Shown here: one piece after another, positions 1 through 5,641 of the stretch
Numbering within the stretch: the stretch's first letter is position 1
Layout: every line of letters begins with the position of its first letter
Assembly: GCA_020252865.1 (NCBI GenBank)
Contig: JADCCH010000170.1
Coordinates: forward strand, 1 to 5,665
Direction of reading: 5' to 3'
Origin: Methylobacterium sp.
GTDB lineage: Bacteria; Pseudomonadota; Alphaproteobacteria; Rhizobiales; Beijerinckiaceae
DNA length: 5,665 bases
Program-made: the position numbers and the translations under genes
Notes under the pieces: model-generated
What the model saw: only the letters and a program-made list of their open reading frames with translations
Databases searched by the model: none
What the model was told of the DNA's origin: nothing

Positions 1-1
1 G

Positions 2-832
2 CTGCCATCCTCCACCAACCCCACGCGGCCCTTCACGGTGAACACGATCGACGAGCACCTGGATATGCTCATGGTCTGCCACCACCTCGATCCGTCGATC
101 GCGGAAGACCTCGCCTTCGCCGAGAGCCGCATCCGCAAGGAAACCATCGCGGCGGAGGATATCCTCCACGATCTCGGCGCGCTCTCGATGATGAGTTCCG
201 ACAGCCAGGCCATGGGCCGCATCGGCGAGGTCATCACCCGCACCTGGCAGACCGCGCACAAGATGAAGGTTCAGCGCGGCGCGCTGCCCGAGGACGCCGG
301 CACCGGGGCGGACAATTTCCGCGCCAGGCGCTATGTGGCGAAATACACGATCAACCCGGCCATCGCGCATGGGGTGAGCCATGTCATCGGTTCGGTGGAA
401 GCGGGGAAACTCGCCGATCTCGTGATCTGGAGCCCGGCCTTCTTCGGCGCGAAGCCCGATCTCGTGATCAAATCGGGCATGATCATCGCGGCACCCATGG
501 GTGACCCCAACGCCTCCATCCCCACGCCGCAGCCGGTGCATTACCGCCCGATGTTCGGTGCCTATGGGCCGTCGATGCAGGCGATGAGCGTGACCTTCGC
601 ATCGCAGGCCGCCATCGCCAACGGCCTCGGCGGGCGTCTCGGCCTGCGCAAGGAACTCGTGGCGGTGAAGAACGTGCGCGGCGGCATCGGCAAGAAGGAC
701 ATGATCCATAACGGCACCACGCCGAAGATCGAGATCGACCCCGAAACCTACCATGTGCGCGCGGATGGCGAGTTGCTGGTCTGCGAACCCGCATCGGTTT
801 TGCCGCTGGCGCAGCGTTATTTCCTGTTCTGA
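2..832 (+). CDS. ureC: Urease subunit alpha, C-terminal half (5'-truncated by window)
   Basis: This is the large catalytic subunit of cytoplasmic nickel urease, which hydrolyses urea to ammonia and carbamate. Only the last 276 codons are present. The frame is open from base 2, so about 293 residues are missing upstream compared with the usual ~570. Visible hallmarks are the mobile-flap motif MVCHHLD (Cys at 77-79, catalytic His at 80-82, equivalent to C319/H320 of Klebsiella UreC) and SSDSQAMGR, whose Asp (200-202) matches the nickel ligand D360. Further conserved blocks are [43 protein letters not shown] and the C-terminal AQRYFLF. The GTG at 38 is an internal valine, not a start. All active-site residues in this half are intact, so the enzyme looks functional. 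The residues that bind nickel through His and carbamylated Lys lie upstream, outside the window. Confidence 0.98.
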   Translation: MPSSTNPTRPFTVNTIDEHLDMLMVCHHLDPSIAEDLAFAESRIRKETIAAEDILHDLGALSMMSSDSQAMGRIGEVITRTWQTAHKMKVQRGALPEDAGTGADNFRARRYVAKYTINPAIAHGVSHVIGSVEAGKLADLVIWSPAFFGAKPDLVIKSGMIIAAPMGDPNASIPTPQPVHYRPMFGAYGPSMQAMSVTFASQAAIANGLGGRLGLRKELVAVKNVRGGIGKKDMIHNGTTPKIEIDPETYHVRADGELLVCEPASVLPLAQRYFLF

Positions 833-900
833 ACGCAGCATGGCTTCGCTTGAACAAAGGGTGACTTGCGCGCGGGGGCCTTGCGCGCCATCTCTCGGGA
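833..900 (+). other. ureC-msrQ intergenic gap
   Basis: This 68-nt gap is the longest inside the operon. It holds GCGCGC at 868-873 and again at 883-888, which could pair as a short hairpin around a 9-nt G-rich loop and is also part of a direct repeat TTGCGCGC. There is no T-run, so it does not look like a terminator. The stretch GCTTCGCTTGAA (843-854) also occurs in the palindrome array after ureG. No convincing promoter is visible. Confidence 0.4.
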
Positions 901-1749
901 ATGCAGATCGCGCTTCCCTGGAATGACCGCCAAGGCCGTTTCGCGCCGCTCAAGGCCCTTGCGCTTGCGGGTGTCATCGCGCCGGGCCTGTGGATCGGCG
1001 GGCATGGGCTGAACGGCACGCTCGGCGCGAAGCCGCTGGAAGTCGCGCTTCATGAAACCGGCCTCTGGGCCGTGCGATTGCTGCTCGTCACCCTGGCGAT
1101 CACGCCTTTGCGGCTCATCACCGGATGGGGGAAGCTCGCGCAACTGCGTCGCATGCTGGGCGTCGCGGCGTTGGCCTATACGCTCGTCCACCTGTTCTTG
1201 TATGTCGTGCAGCAGCGCTACGACCTCGTGGTGGTGGTGCTGGAGATCATCAGGCGTTTCTACCTCACCATCGGCTTTCTGGCCCTCGGCGCGATGGTCG
1301 CCTTGGGCGTGACCTCGACCGATGGCACCATCCGCCGGATGGGCGCGGAGAGCTGGAACAGGCTGCACCGGCTCATCTATCCGCTGACCGCGCTCGCGAT
1401 TTTCCACGCCTTCCTGCAGGCGAAGATCAATGTCAGCGAGGAAGTTGTGCAGATCGGCGTGTTTCTTGTTCTGATGGCCGTGCGCGTGCTGGACAAGAGG
1501 CGCTGGCTCAATGCGTGGGCGCTGCTGGCGCTCGCGCTCCTCGCCGTGCCGCTCACGGCGGCACTGGAGGCGCTCTGGTATGGTCTCGCGACGGGTGTGC
1601 CCTGGCGGCGCATCCTCGATGCGAACCTCATGCTCGCGCTTGCGCCGCGCCCGGCGCTCGTGGTGGGAATGATCGCGCTCAGCCTGCCTTTGCTGGCCCT
1701 CCTGCGTCCGCGCCCTTCCGCCGCCGGCACGCGGCGTGCTACCGTTTGA
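901..1749 (+). CDS. msrQ: MsrQ/YedZ-like haem-binding membrane protein (ferric reductase-like domain)
   Basis: This is a 282-residue polytopic inner-membrane protein of the MsrQ (YedZ) family. In known systems such proteins carry b-type haem and pass electrons from the respiratory chain to the periplasmic methionine sulfoxide reductase MsrP. Family signatures are GLWAVRLLLVTLAITPLRL (54-72), RRMLG followed by a helix with His97 (83-101), and SWNRLHRLIYPLTALAIFHA (151-170) with His156 and His169. These three histidines match the conserved haem-ligand candidates. About six hydrophobic segments are visible, near residues 19-34, 56-70, 86-103, 121-137, 157-173 and 184-196. A further ~70 residues add two more hydrophobic stretches (204-222 and 252-268), making it longer than the ~211-aa E. 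coli protein. ATG 901 is the first start after an in-frame stop at 862. Only GGGA directly abutting it resembles a ribosome binding site, so initiation may be weak or coupled. It lies between ureC and ureE, with no msrP in the window. The family call is firm, but a partner other than MsrP is possible. Confidence 0.87.
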   Translation: MQIALPWNDRQGRFAPLKALALAGVIAPGLWIGGHGLNGTLGAKPLEVALHETGLWAVRLLLVTLAITPLRLITGWGKLAQLRRMLGVAALAYTLVHLFLYVVQQRYDLVVVVLEIIRRFYLTIGFLALGAMVALGVTSTDGTIRRMGAESWNRLHRLIYPLTALAIFHAFLQAKINVSEEVVQIGVFLVLMAVRVLDKRRWLNAWALLALALLAVPLTAALEALWYGLATGVPWRRILDANLMLALAPRPALVVGMIALSLPLLALLRPRPSAAGTRRATV

Positions 1750-1767
1750 AATGGTTCTGCTGACCTC

Positions 1768-1773
1768 GGAGGT
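1768..1773 (+). promoter_or_regulatory. Shine-Dalgarno site of ureE
   Basis: GGAGGT is the best ribosome binding site of the urease genes in this window. It sits 5 nt before ATG 1779 and 8 nt before the adjacent in-frame ATG 1782, so either may be used. The protein differs by one methionine. Confidence 0.75.
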
Positions 1774-1778
1774 CCTTC

Positions 1779-2381
1779 ATGATGCGCGCCACGGAAGTCA
1801 TCGCCCGGGGAGATTGGCGCGGCGACCCCGCCGATACCGTGGTGCTCGATTTCGATGATCGCCATCGCCGCCGCCTCGCCATGGAAGGCGTGGGCGGGCT
1901 GAATTTCCTGCTCGACCTGCCCGAGGCGGTCGCCTTGCGCTCGGGCGACGCGCTGAAGCTCGAGGATGGACGCCTGGTGGAAATCCTGGGCGCGAGCGAG
2001 CCTCTGGCCGAGATCCGCGCGGAAAGCCCGGAGCATCTGCTGCGCCTTGCCTGGCATCTCGGCAACCGGCACCTGCCCGTTCAGGTCGCGGGCCAGAAGC
2101 TGCGCATCCGCCGCGACCATGTGATCGAGGCGATGGTGCAGGGCCTCGGCGGGCAGGTTCGCGCGATCGAGGCCGCCTTCGATCCCGAGGGCGGGGCCTA
2201 TGCCCAGGCCACGCACGCGCACCATCACGGACATCATCATGACCACGACCATGGGCACCGGCACGATGATCGCCACCACGATGATCGCGGGCATCACACC
2301 CATAAGCACGATCCTGCGCATCATGATCATGGCCCGGATTGCGGCTGCGGCCATGACCATCACGGCCACAAGCACCGCTGA
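1779..2381 (+). CDS. ureE: Urease accessory protein UreE, nickel metallochaperone with His-rich tail
   Basis: UreE is a cytoplasmic dimeric nickel-binding chaperone that supplies Ni(II) to the UreD-UreF-UreG-apourease complex. The 200-residue protein has an N-terminal peptide-binding-like domain (about 1-75) and a metal-binding domain with GNRHLP (95-100), whose His98 matches the interfacial nickel His96 of Klebsiella UreE. His114 in RRDHVIEAM corresponds to the conserved His of the DHV motif, while the second auxiliary His found just before it in Klebsiella is Arg here. The tail (146-200) has 25 His and 10 Asp in 55 residues plus a Cys-Gly-Cys at 188-190, which suggests nickel storage in addition to delivery. 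It starts 29 nt after the MsrQ-like gene and ends 3 nt before ureF. Tail length varies freely in this family, so it does not affect the identification. Confidence 0.96.
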   Translation: MMRATEVIARGDWRGDPADTVVLDFDDRHRRRLAMEGVGGLNFLLDLPEAVALRSGDALKLEDGRLVEILGASEPLAEIRAESPEHLLRLAWHLGNRHLPVQVAGQKLRIRRDHVIEAMVQGLGGQVRAIEAAFDPEGGAYAQATHAHHHGHHHDHDHGHRHDDRHHDDRGHHTHKHDPAHHDHGPDCGCGHDHHGHKHR

Positions 2382-2384
2382 GCC

Positions 2385-3059
2385 ATGATGAGCCTCGAAT
2401 TCCAGCGCCAGGCGTGGTTTTCGCCGGCCTTTCCGGTCGGTGGCTTCGCCTATTCGCATGGCATCGAGGCGGCTGCGGAGGAGGGGATCGTCACCAACGG
2501 TGCCGCCCTCGCGGGCTGGATCGGTGACATTCTAAGCCTGGGCACGGGCCGCAACGACGCGATCCTGCTCGGGGAAGCGTGGCGCCTCTCGGCGGACGGG
2601 GATGCGACCGCCTTGCAGGAACTCTCCGATCTTGCGCTGGCGCTGTCGCAAGCAGCCGAGCGGCGGCTCGAAAGCGCGCAGCAGGGCACGAGCTTTCTCG
2701 CTCTCGTGCGCCGCGCCTGGCCGCATGAGCGCCTCGTGATGCTCTGGCCGGAGGAGGGGCGGGAAATCGCCTTTCCCGTGGCCGTGGGCCTCACGGGCGG
2801 GCTGCATGGCCAGCCGCTCGATGCGCTGGCGGCGAGCTACTTGCAGGCCTTCGCCGGCAACTTGCTGGCGGCCGGCATTCGCCTCGCCATCATCGGGCAG
2901 AGCGAGGCGCAGCAGCGGCTCGCCGAACTCCAGCCCCTCATCCTCCAGGCGGCGCGGGCTTCCGTCCTGCCGCTTTCCGCGCTCGGTGGCTCGGCCCTGA
3001 TGGCCGACCTCATGGCGCTTCGGCACGAAACCCTCAACGGGAGGCTTTTCCGCTCATGA
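2385..3059 (+). CDS. ureF: Urease accessory protein UreF
   Basis: UreF is an all-helical cytoplasmic accessory protein. It bridges UreD/UreH and UreG in the urease activation complex and gates GTP-dependent nickel transfer into apo-urease. Its 224 residues match the usual family length. The signature [17 protein letters not shown] lies at 12-28, [16 protein letters not shown] at 171-186, and the C-terminal pattern [21 protein letters not shown] spans 204-224 and is typical of UreF ends. The first of two adjacent ATGs (2385 and 2388) is 3 nt after the ureE stop. No Shine-Dalgarno site is evident, so translation is probably coupled to ureE. Its stop overlaps the ureG start as ATGA at 3056-3059. 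Confidence 0.96.
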   Translation: MMSLEFQRQAWFSPAFPVGGFAYSHGIEAAAEEGIVTNGAALAGWIGDILSLGTGRNDAILLGEAWRLSADGDATALQELSDLALALSQAAERRLESAQQGTSFLALVRRAWPHERLVMLWPEEGREIAFPVAVGLTGGLHGQPLDALAASYLQAFAGNLLAAGIRLAIIGQSEAQQRLAELQPLILQAARASVLPLSALGGSALMADLMALRHETLNGRLFRS

Positions 3060-3673
3060 ACGGACCCCTTCGCGTCGGCATTGGCGGCCCGGTCGGTTCG
3101 GGCAAGACGACCCTCACCGCCGCCCTCTGCCAGCGCCTGCGCGGTTCCTGCGATCTCGCGGTGATCACCAACGACATCTACACGAAAGAGGATGCCGAAA
3201 TCCTCGCGCGGCTGCAGGCCCTGCCGCCGGAGCGCATCCTGGGCGTGGAAACCGGTGGCTGCCCGCATACGGCGATCCGCGAGGATTGTTCGCTGAACCT
3301 GCATGCCATCGCCGAGATGCGCAGGAAGTTTCCGGCCCTGGAACTGATCCTCATCGAAAGCGGCGGCGACAACCTCGCCGCGACCTTCTCGCCGGATCTC
3401 GCGGATCTCACGCTCTACGTCATCGATGTCGCGCAGGGCGAGAAAATCCCGCGAAAAGGTGGCCCGGGCATCACGCGATCCGACCTGCTGGTCATCAACA
3501 AGACCGATCTCGCGCCGCATGTCGGGGCAGATCTCGCCGTGATGGCGAAGGATGCCGCCAACCAGCGGGGCCCGCGTCCGGTGGTCTTCACCAACCTCAG
3601 GACGGGCGAGGGCGTGCCCGAGATCATCGCCTTCCTGCAGAAGCGCGGCGGCCTTGCGCCGAAGGCTGCCTGA
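3056..3673 (+). CDS. ureG: Urease accessory GTPase UreG
   Basis: UreG is a SIMIBI-class GTPase of the HypB/UreG family. It binds nickel and hydrolyses GTP to drive metallocentre assembly in urease. Its 205 residues are full length. Visible motifs are the P-loop GPVGSGKTT (11-19), [12 protein letters not shown] (37-48), the nickel-binding Cys-Pro-His (69-71) within [13 protein letters not shown], the [15 protein letters not shown] block (101-115) and the guanine-specificity motif NKTD (148-151). GGGAGG at 3039-3044 lies 11 nt before the start inside the end of ureF, and the ATGA overlap implies coupled translation. It is the last gene of the operon here: an inverted repeat and the palindrome array follow. 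Nothing suggests damage. Confidence 0.98.
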   Translation: MNGPLRVGIGGPVGSGKTTLTAALCQRLRGSCDLAVITNDIYTKEDAEILARLQALPPERILGVETGGCPHTAIREDCSLNLHAIAEMRRKFPALELILIESGGDNLAATFSPDLADLTLYVIDVAQGEKIPRKGGPGITRSDLLVINKTDLAPHVGADLAVMAKDAANQRGPRPVVFTNLRTGEGVPEIIAFLQKRGGLAPKAA

Positions 3674-3683
3674 TTTCCTGGCC

Positions 3684-3740
3684 TGGAGCATTTTTTCGAT
3701 TCGGCCCTATGAGGTCGGATGCTCCATGTTTTCTTGCTTT
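3684..3740 (+). terminator. Inverted repeat with T-rich tail after ureG, candidate terminator
   Basis: TGGAGCAT (3684-3691) and ATGCTCCA (3719-3726) form a perfect 8-bp stem around a 27-nt loop with little further pairing. T-rich sequence (TGTTTTCTTGCTTT) follows at 3727-3740. It starts 11 nt after the ureG stop, as expected for an operon terminator, but the large loop and broken T-run make it a weak intrinsic terminator. It may instead be a separate palindromic repeat element that also acts at transcript ends. Confidence 0.5.
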
Positions 3741-3957
3741 CGCATTTTTCCCGCGCGAACCGGTTCCCATCCCCGCCTTCGCGAGGGACATGCTTCGCTT
3801 GAAAATGCTCTGTCTACTTGTCTGGTCGCATTTTCTTTGCGCGAACCGGTTCCCATCCCCGCCTTCGCGAGGGACATGCTTCGCTTGAAAATGCTCTGTC
3901 TACTTGTCTGGTCGCATTTTCTTTGCGCGAACCGGGAACCACTTCGCTTGAAAATGC
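3728..3957. repeat. Tandem array of three palindromic repeat units (86-nt period)
   Basis: Three copies share inverted arms GCATTTTC and GAAAATGC: 3742-3808 (left arm with one T instead of C), 3828-3894 and 3914-3957. GCGCGAACC begins at 3753, 3839 and 3925, an exact 86-nt spacing. The 19-nt spacers (3809-3827 and 3895-3913) are identical, and a degenerate version precedes copy 1. Copies 1 and 2 differ at only four positions over 67 nt, all beside the left arm. Both contain the perfect 10-nt palindrome GAACCGGTTC (3757-3766 and 3843-3852). Base composition and the absence of codon structure argue against coding. The array fills the gap between two convergent genes. The arm sequence resembles the GCATTTTC-type intergenic palindromes of Hyphomicrobiales (recalled, not searched). 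Confidence 0.88.
3914..3957. terminator. Short palindrome copy 3, possible bidirectional terminator
   Basis: The outer arms GCATTTTC (3914-3921) and GAAAATGC (3950-3957) enclose a second paired segment, GCGAA (3927-3931) with TTCGC (3943-3947), and an 11-nt loop. The structure is near-symmetrical on both strands and ends one base from the stop codon of the - strand gene. It sits where convergent transcripts from ureG and that gene meet. A role in termination or 3'-end protection is inferred from position only. Confidence 0.4.
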
Positions 3958-3958
3958 T

Positions 3959-4336
3959 TCAGGCCGGCTCGATCAGGCTCACCGTAAAGGTGTGCATCAC
4001 GCCGTCTTCATCGCGGATGGACACGTAATCGCCGATATTGAAGCTGTGGGTGCCGAAGCGGAAGCCCGCCTCGTCGTCCTCGTCGCCGGCAATGTCGTAG
4101 GTGAAGGCCCAGCTGCCGCCCTTCGAACCACCGCGATGGACCAGGTGGCCGAGGTCGAATTCCTCATCCGCCCAGAAGCGGCGGACGGTGCAGGCTTGCT
4201 TCGCCTTTGCCCATTCCCCCGCCTCCAGATGCCCATTCCCGTCGAGCGGCGCGACCATCTCATAGCCATGGGCGGCCGAGCCGTTCGGATACTCCTTGCT
4301 GCGGGCAAGGGTGAGCGTGATGCGCTGAAGCGGCAT
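3959..4336 (-). CDS. Conserved-looking small acidic protein of unknown function
   Basis: I cannot assign a family or function. The 125-residue product has no signal peptide and no membrane segment, so it is probably cytoplasmic. It begins with MPLQRITLTLARSKEYPNGS. A middle part contains RRFWADEEFDLGHLVHR (52-68), then GSWAFTYD (74-81), an acidic patch DEDDEAG (85-91) and a C-terminal stretch IGDYVSIRDEDG-HTFTV (101-119). Alternating hydrophobic residues there suggest a beta-rich fold. There is a single Cys (49). It is very likely a real gene. AGGAG lies 6 nt before the ATG, the frame has clean alphaproteobacterial codon use, and the protein reads as a well-balanced globular sequence, unlike the Arg- or Ser-rich antisense frames nearby. 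It stands alone, convergent with ureG and divergent from ppx. The opposite-strand frame over the same region is a shadow. Confidence 0.85.
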   Translation of the reverse strand: MPLQRITLTLARSKEYPNGSAAHGYEMVAPLDGNGHLEAGEWAKAKQACTVRRFWADEEFDLGHLVHRGGSKGGSWAFTYDIAGDEDDEAGFRFGTHSFNIGDYVSIRDEDGVMHTFTVSLIEPA

Positions 4337-4342
4337 GGAAAA

Positions 4343-4347
4343 CTCCT
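4343..4347 (-). promoter_or_regulatory. Shine-Dalgarno site of the 125-aa protein gene
   Basis: AGGAG on the - strand lies 6 nt upstream of the ATG at 4336-4334. This optimal spacing fixes the start and supports this strand as the coding one. Confidence 0.8.
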
Positions 4348-4446
4348 GAGGGGCAACCGGTGAACCAGCCTTCAGGATTCCCTATTTGCGTGCCCGGGTC
4401 CATGATCTTCATCAAGGCGGGCCGGCCCGGCGGCGAGCCTTGCCGT

Positions 4447-4475
4447 TTGCCGGAATGCTCGCCCTCGGCTATGTG
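4447..4475 (+). promoter_or_regulatory. Weak sigma-70-type promoter candidate for ppx
   Basis: TTGCCG (4447-4452) and TATGTG (4470-4475) are separated by 17 nt, the ideal spacing, and lie about 40 nt before the chosen ppx start. They match the consensus at only four and three of six positions, so this is a suggestion rather than a call. Confidence 0.3.
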
Positions 4476-4503
4476 CAAAAGCAAAGCTTTTTTCGAATTT
4501 GCC

Positions 4504-4507
4504 GGAG
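4504..4507 (+). promoter_or_regulatory. Ribosome binding site supporting the GTG start of ppx
   Basis: GGAG ends 6 nt before GTG 4514. Competing in-frame starts are TTG 4499 (no upstream purine site), GTG 4553 (GGAGG at 4538-4542, 10 nt away) and ATG 4568 (GGAGG at 4549-4553, 14 nt away). Confidence 0.45.
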
Positions 4508-4513
4508 CGGCAT

Positions 4514-5641
4514 GTGGACGACAACGGAGAAACGGGCGGAGGTGCCGCGGAGGTGCCTGCCGAAAACATGGCTGCGCCGCGACCGCTTCTGCGCTCGGGC
4601 GCGCGCCCGAGCGCTCAAGCCGTCCGGTTCGGCAGGCCCGGAGGTCGCGATCCGCGTTATGCCGCGCTCGATCTCGGCACCAACAATTGTCGCCTGCTCA
4701 TCGCCCGGCCGGATGGCGACAGCTTCCGCGTGGTCGATGCCTTCTCGCGCATCGTGCGGTTGGGCGAGGGAATCGCGACCACCGGCAACCTTTCGGATGG
4801 CGCGATCGAGCGTACGCTCGAGGCGCTGGCCGTGTGCCGCCGGAAGATCGAGGAGCGCAACGTCTCCCGCGTCCGGCTGGTCACCACCGAAGCCTGCCGT
4901 GTCGCGCGGAATGGCGCGGCCTTTCTGGCGCGCGTGCGCCATGAACTCGGGCTCGAACTGGAAGTGCTCGACCGTCGCTCCGAGGCCCTGCTCGCCGCGG
5001 CCGGATGTTCGGCTCTCGCGCACAAGCAGGCCGAGAGCGTCGTCCTCTTCGATATCGGCGGCGGCTCCACCGAACTGGTCTGGCTGGCGCTGCGGGAGAA
5101 GGACGTGGCACCCGGCGAACCGGGAATCGCCAGGCGCGTGCGTGCCTGGGCTTCGCTTCCGGTGGGCGTCGTAACCCTCGCCGAGCGCCATGGTGGCGTG
5201 GACGTGACGCGTGACACTTTCGAGTCCATGGTGGCGGAGACGCTTTCGGCGCTTGCCGATTTCGCCGACGCGGCCCGCCCCGCCACCGGCGGCGCCGGCT
5301 TCCATCTGCTGGGCACCTCCGGCACGGTCACAACGCTTGGTGGCCTGCATCTCGGGCTCGAGAAATATGATCGCCGCCGCGTGGATGGCTTGTGGATGCG
5401 CAAGGGGGAGGTGGATACGGCGATCGAGAACCTGCTCGACATGCCCTACGCCGCGCGGGCCGCGAATGGCTGCATCGGGCGTGACCGGGCCGATCTCGTT
5501 ATTGCCGGGGCCGCGATCTTCGAGGCGATCCGCCGCGCCTTTCCCTCCGAGACCATGCGCATCGGCGATCGAGGCCTGCGCGAGGGCATGCTGATCGAGA
5601 TGATGCGCGCCGATGGCGTGCTGAACAGATACCGCCGATGA
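4514..5641 (+). CDS. ppx: Ppx/GppA-family exopolyphosphatase
   Basis: This enzyme of the ASKHA (actin/sugar kinase/Hsp70) superfamily releases phosphate from polyphosphate chains or from pppGpp, and acts in the cytoplasm. From GTG 4514 it has 375 residues. An Arg/Pro/Gly-rich, probably disordered leader of about 45 residues precedes the phosphate-1 loop DLGTNNCRLL (53-62). TTEACRVARNG follows at 124-134. The SEALLAAAG segment (156-164) holds the Glu expected at the catalytic SG-EEA position. FDIGGGSTEL, the phosphate-2 loop, lies at 179-188, GTSGTVTTLGGLHLGL at 267-282 and IGDRGLREGMLIEMM at 351-365. It is shorter than E. coli Ppx (about 510 aa) because the C-terminal HD-like domains are absent, as is common in alphaproteobacteria. 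Its stop overlaps the next start as ATGA. Whether polyphosphate or pppGpp is the main substrate cannot be read from the sequence. The start is uncertain: TTG 4499, GTG 4553 and ATG 4568 are alternatives. Confidence 0.93.
   Translation: MDDNGETGGGAAEVPAENMAAPRPLLRSGARPSAQAVRFGRPGGRDPRYAALDLGTNNCRLLIARPDGDSFRVVDAFSRIVRLGEGIATTGNLSDGAIERTLEALAVCRRKIEERNVSRVRLVTTEACRVARNGAAFLARVRHELGLELEVLDRRSEALLAAAGCSALAHKQAESVVLFDIGGGSTELVWLALREKDVAPGEPGIARRVRAWASLPVGVVTLAERHGGVDVTRDTFESMVAETLSALADFADAARPATGGAGFHLLGTSGTVTTLGGLHLGLEKYDRRRVDGLWMRKGEVDTAIENLLDMPYAARAANGCIGRDRADLVIAGAAIFEAIRRAFPSETMRIGDRGLREGMLIEMMRADGVLNRYRR

Larger units (their letters stand above)
4337..4513. other. Divergent intergenic region between the 125-aa protein gene and ppx
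   Basis: This 177-nt region should carry promoters for both flanking genes. It contains a perfect 12-nt palindrome CGGGCCGGCCCG (4418-4429) and a small hairpin AAAAGC-aaa-GCTTTT (4477-4491). A TTCGAA palindrome (4492-4497) follows directly. I found no convincing -35/-10 pair for the - strand gene and no gene inside the region. Confidence 0.5.

Noticed and set aside
868..888. Terminator between ureC and the MsrQ-like gene
   Set aside because: The GCGCGC hairpin is short and lacks a T-run, and the downstream urease genes need read-through.
817..1407. 196-codon - strand frame opposite the ureC end and the MsrQ-like gene
   Set aside because: It is a charged, low-complexity translation with no motif, opposite a well-supported membrane protein.
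2214..2378. Separate His-rich metal-binding small protein or metallophore peptide
   Set aside because: The segment is in frame with and continuous to the UreE metal-binding domain, and His-rich tails are a known UreE feature.
1377..2459. 360-codon open frame on the - strand
   Set aside because: It is antisense to the MsrQ-like gene, ureE and the start of ureF. Its low-complexity Met/Val/Ile runs are the mirror of the ureE His codons, and it has no recognisable domain.
3286..3888. 200-codon + strand frame running from ureG into the array
   Set aside because: It is an out-of-frame shadow of ureG followed by repeat DNA; the repeated peptide segments only reflect the 86-nt duplication.
3742..3957. 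CRISPR array
   Set aside because: The spacers are identical (19 nt), the repeats are long palindromes of unequal length, and no cas gene is present. These are tandem palindromic elements, not CRISPR.
3818..4363. 181-codon + strand frame over the array and the unknown gene
   Set aside because: Its first part is translated repeat sequence and the rest is antisense to the 125-aa gene, which has a clear ribosome binding site.
4386..5174. 262-codon open frame on the + strand
   Set aside because: It is out of frame with ppx, rich in Arg/Ser/Pro, and lacks any domain.
4469..5350. 293-codon open frame on the - strand
   Set aside because: It is antisense to ppx, which has all its family motifs. High GC keeps the opposite frames open.
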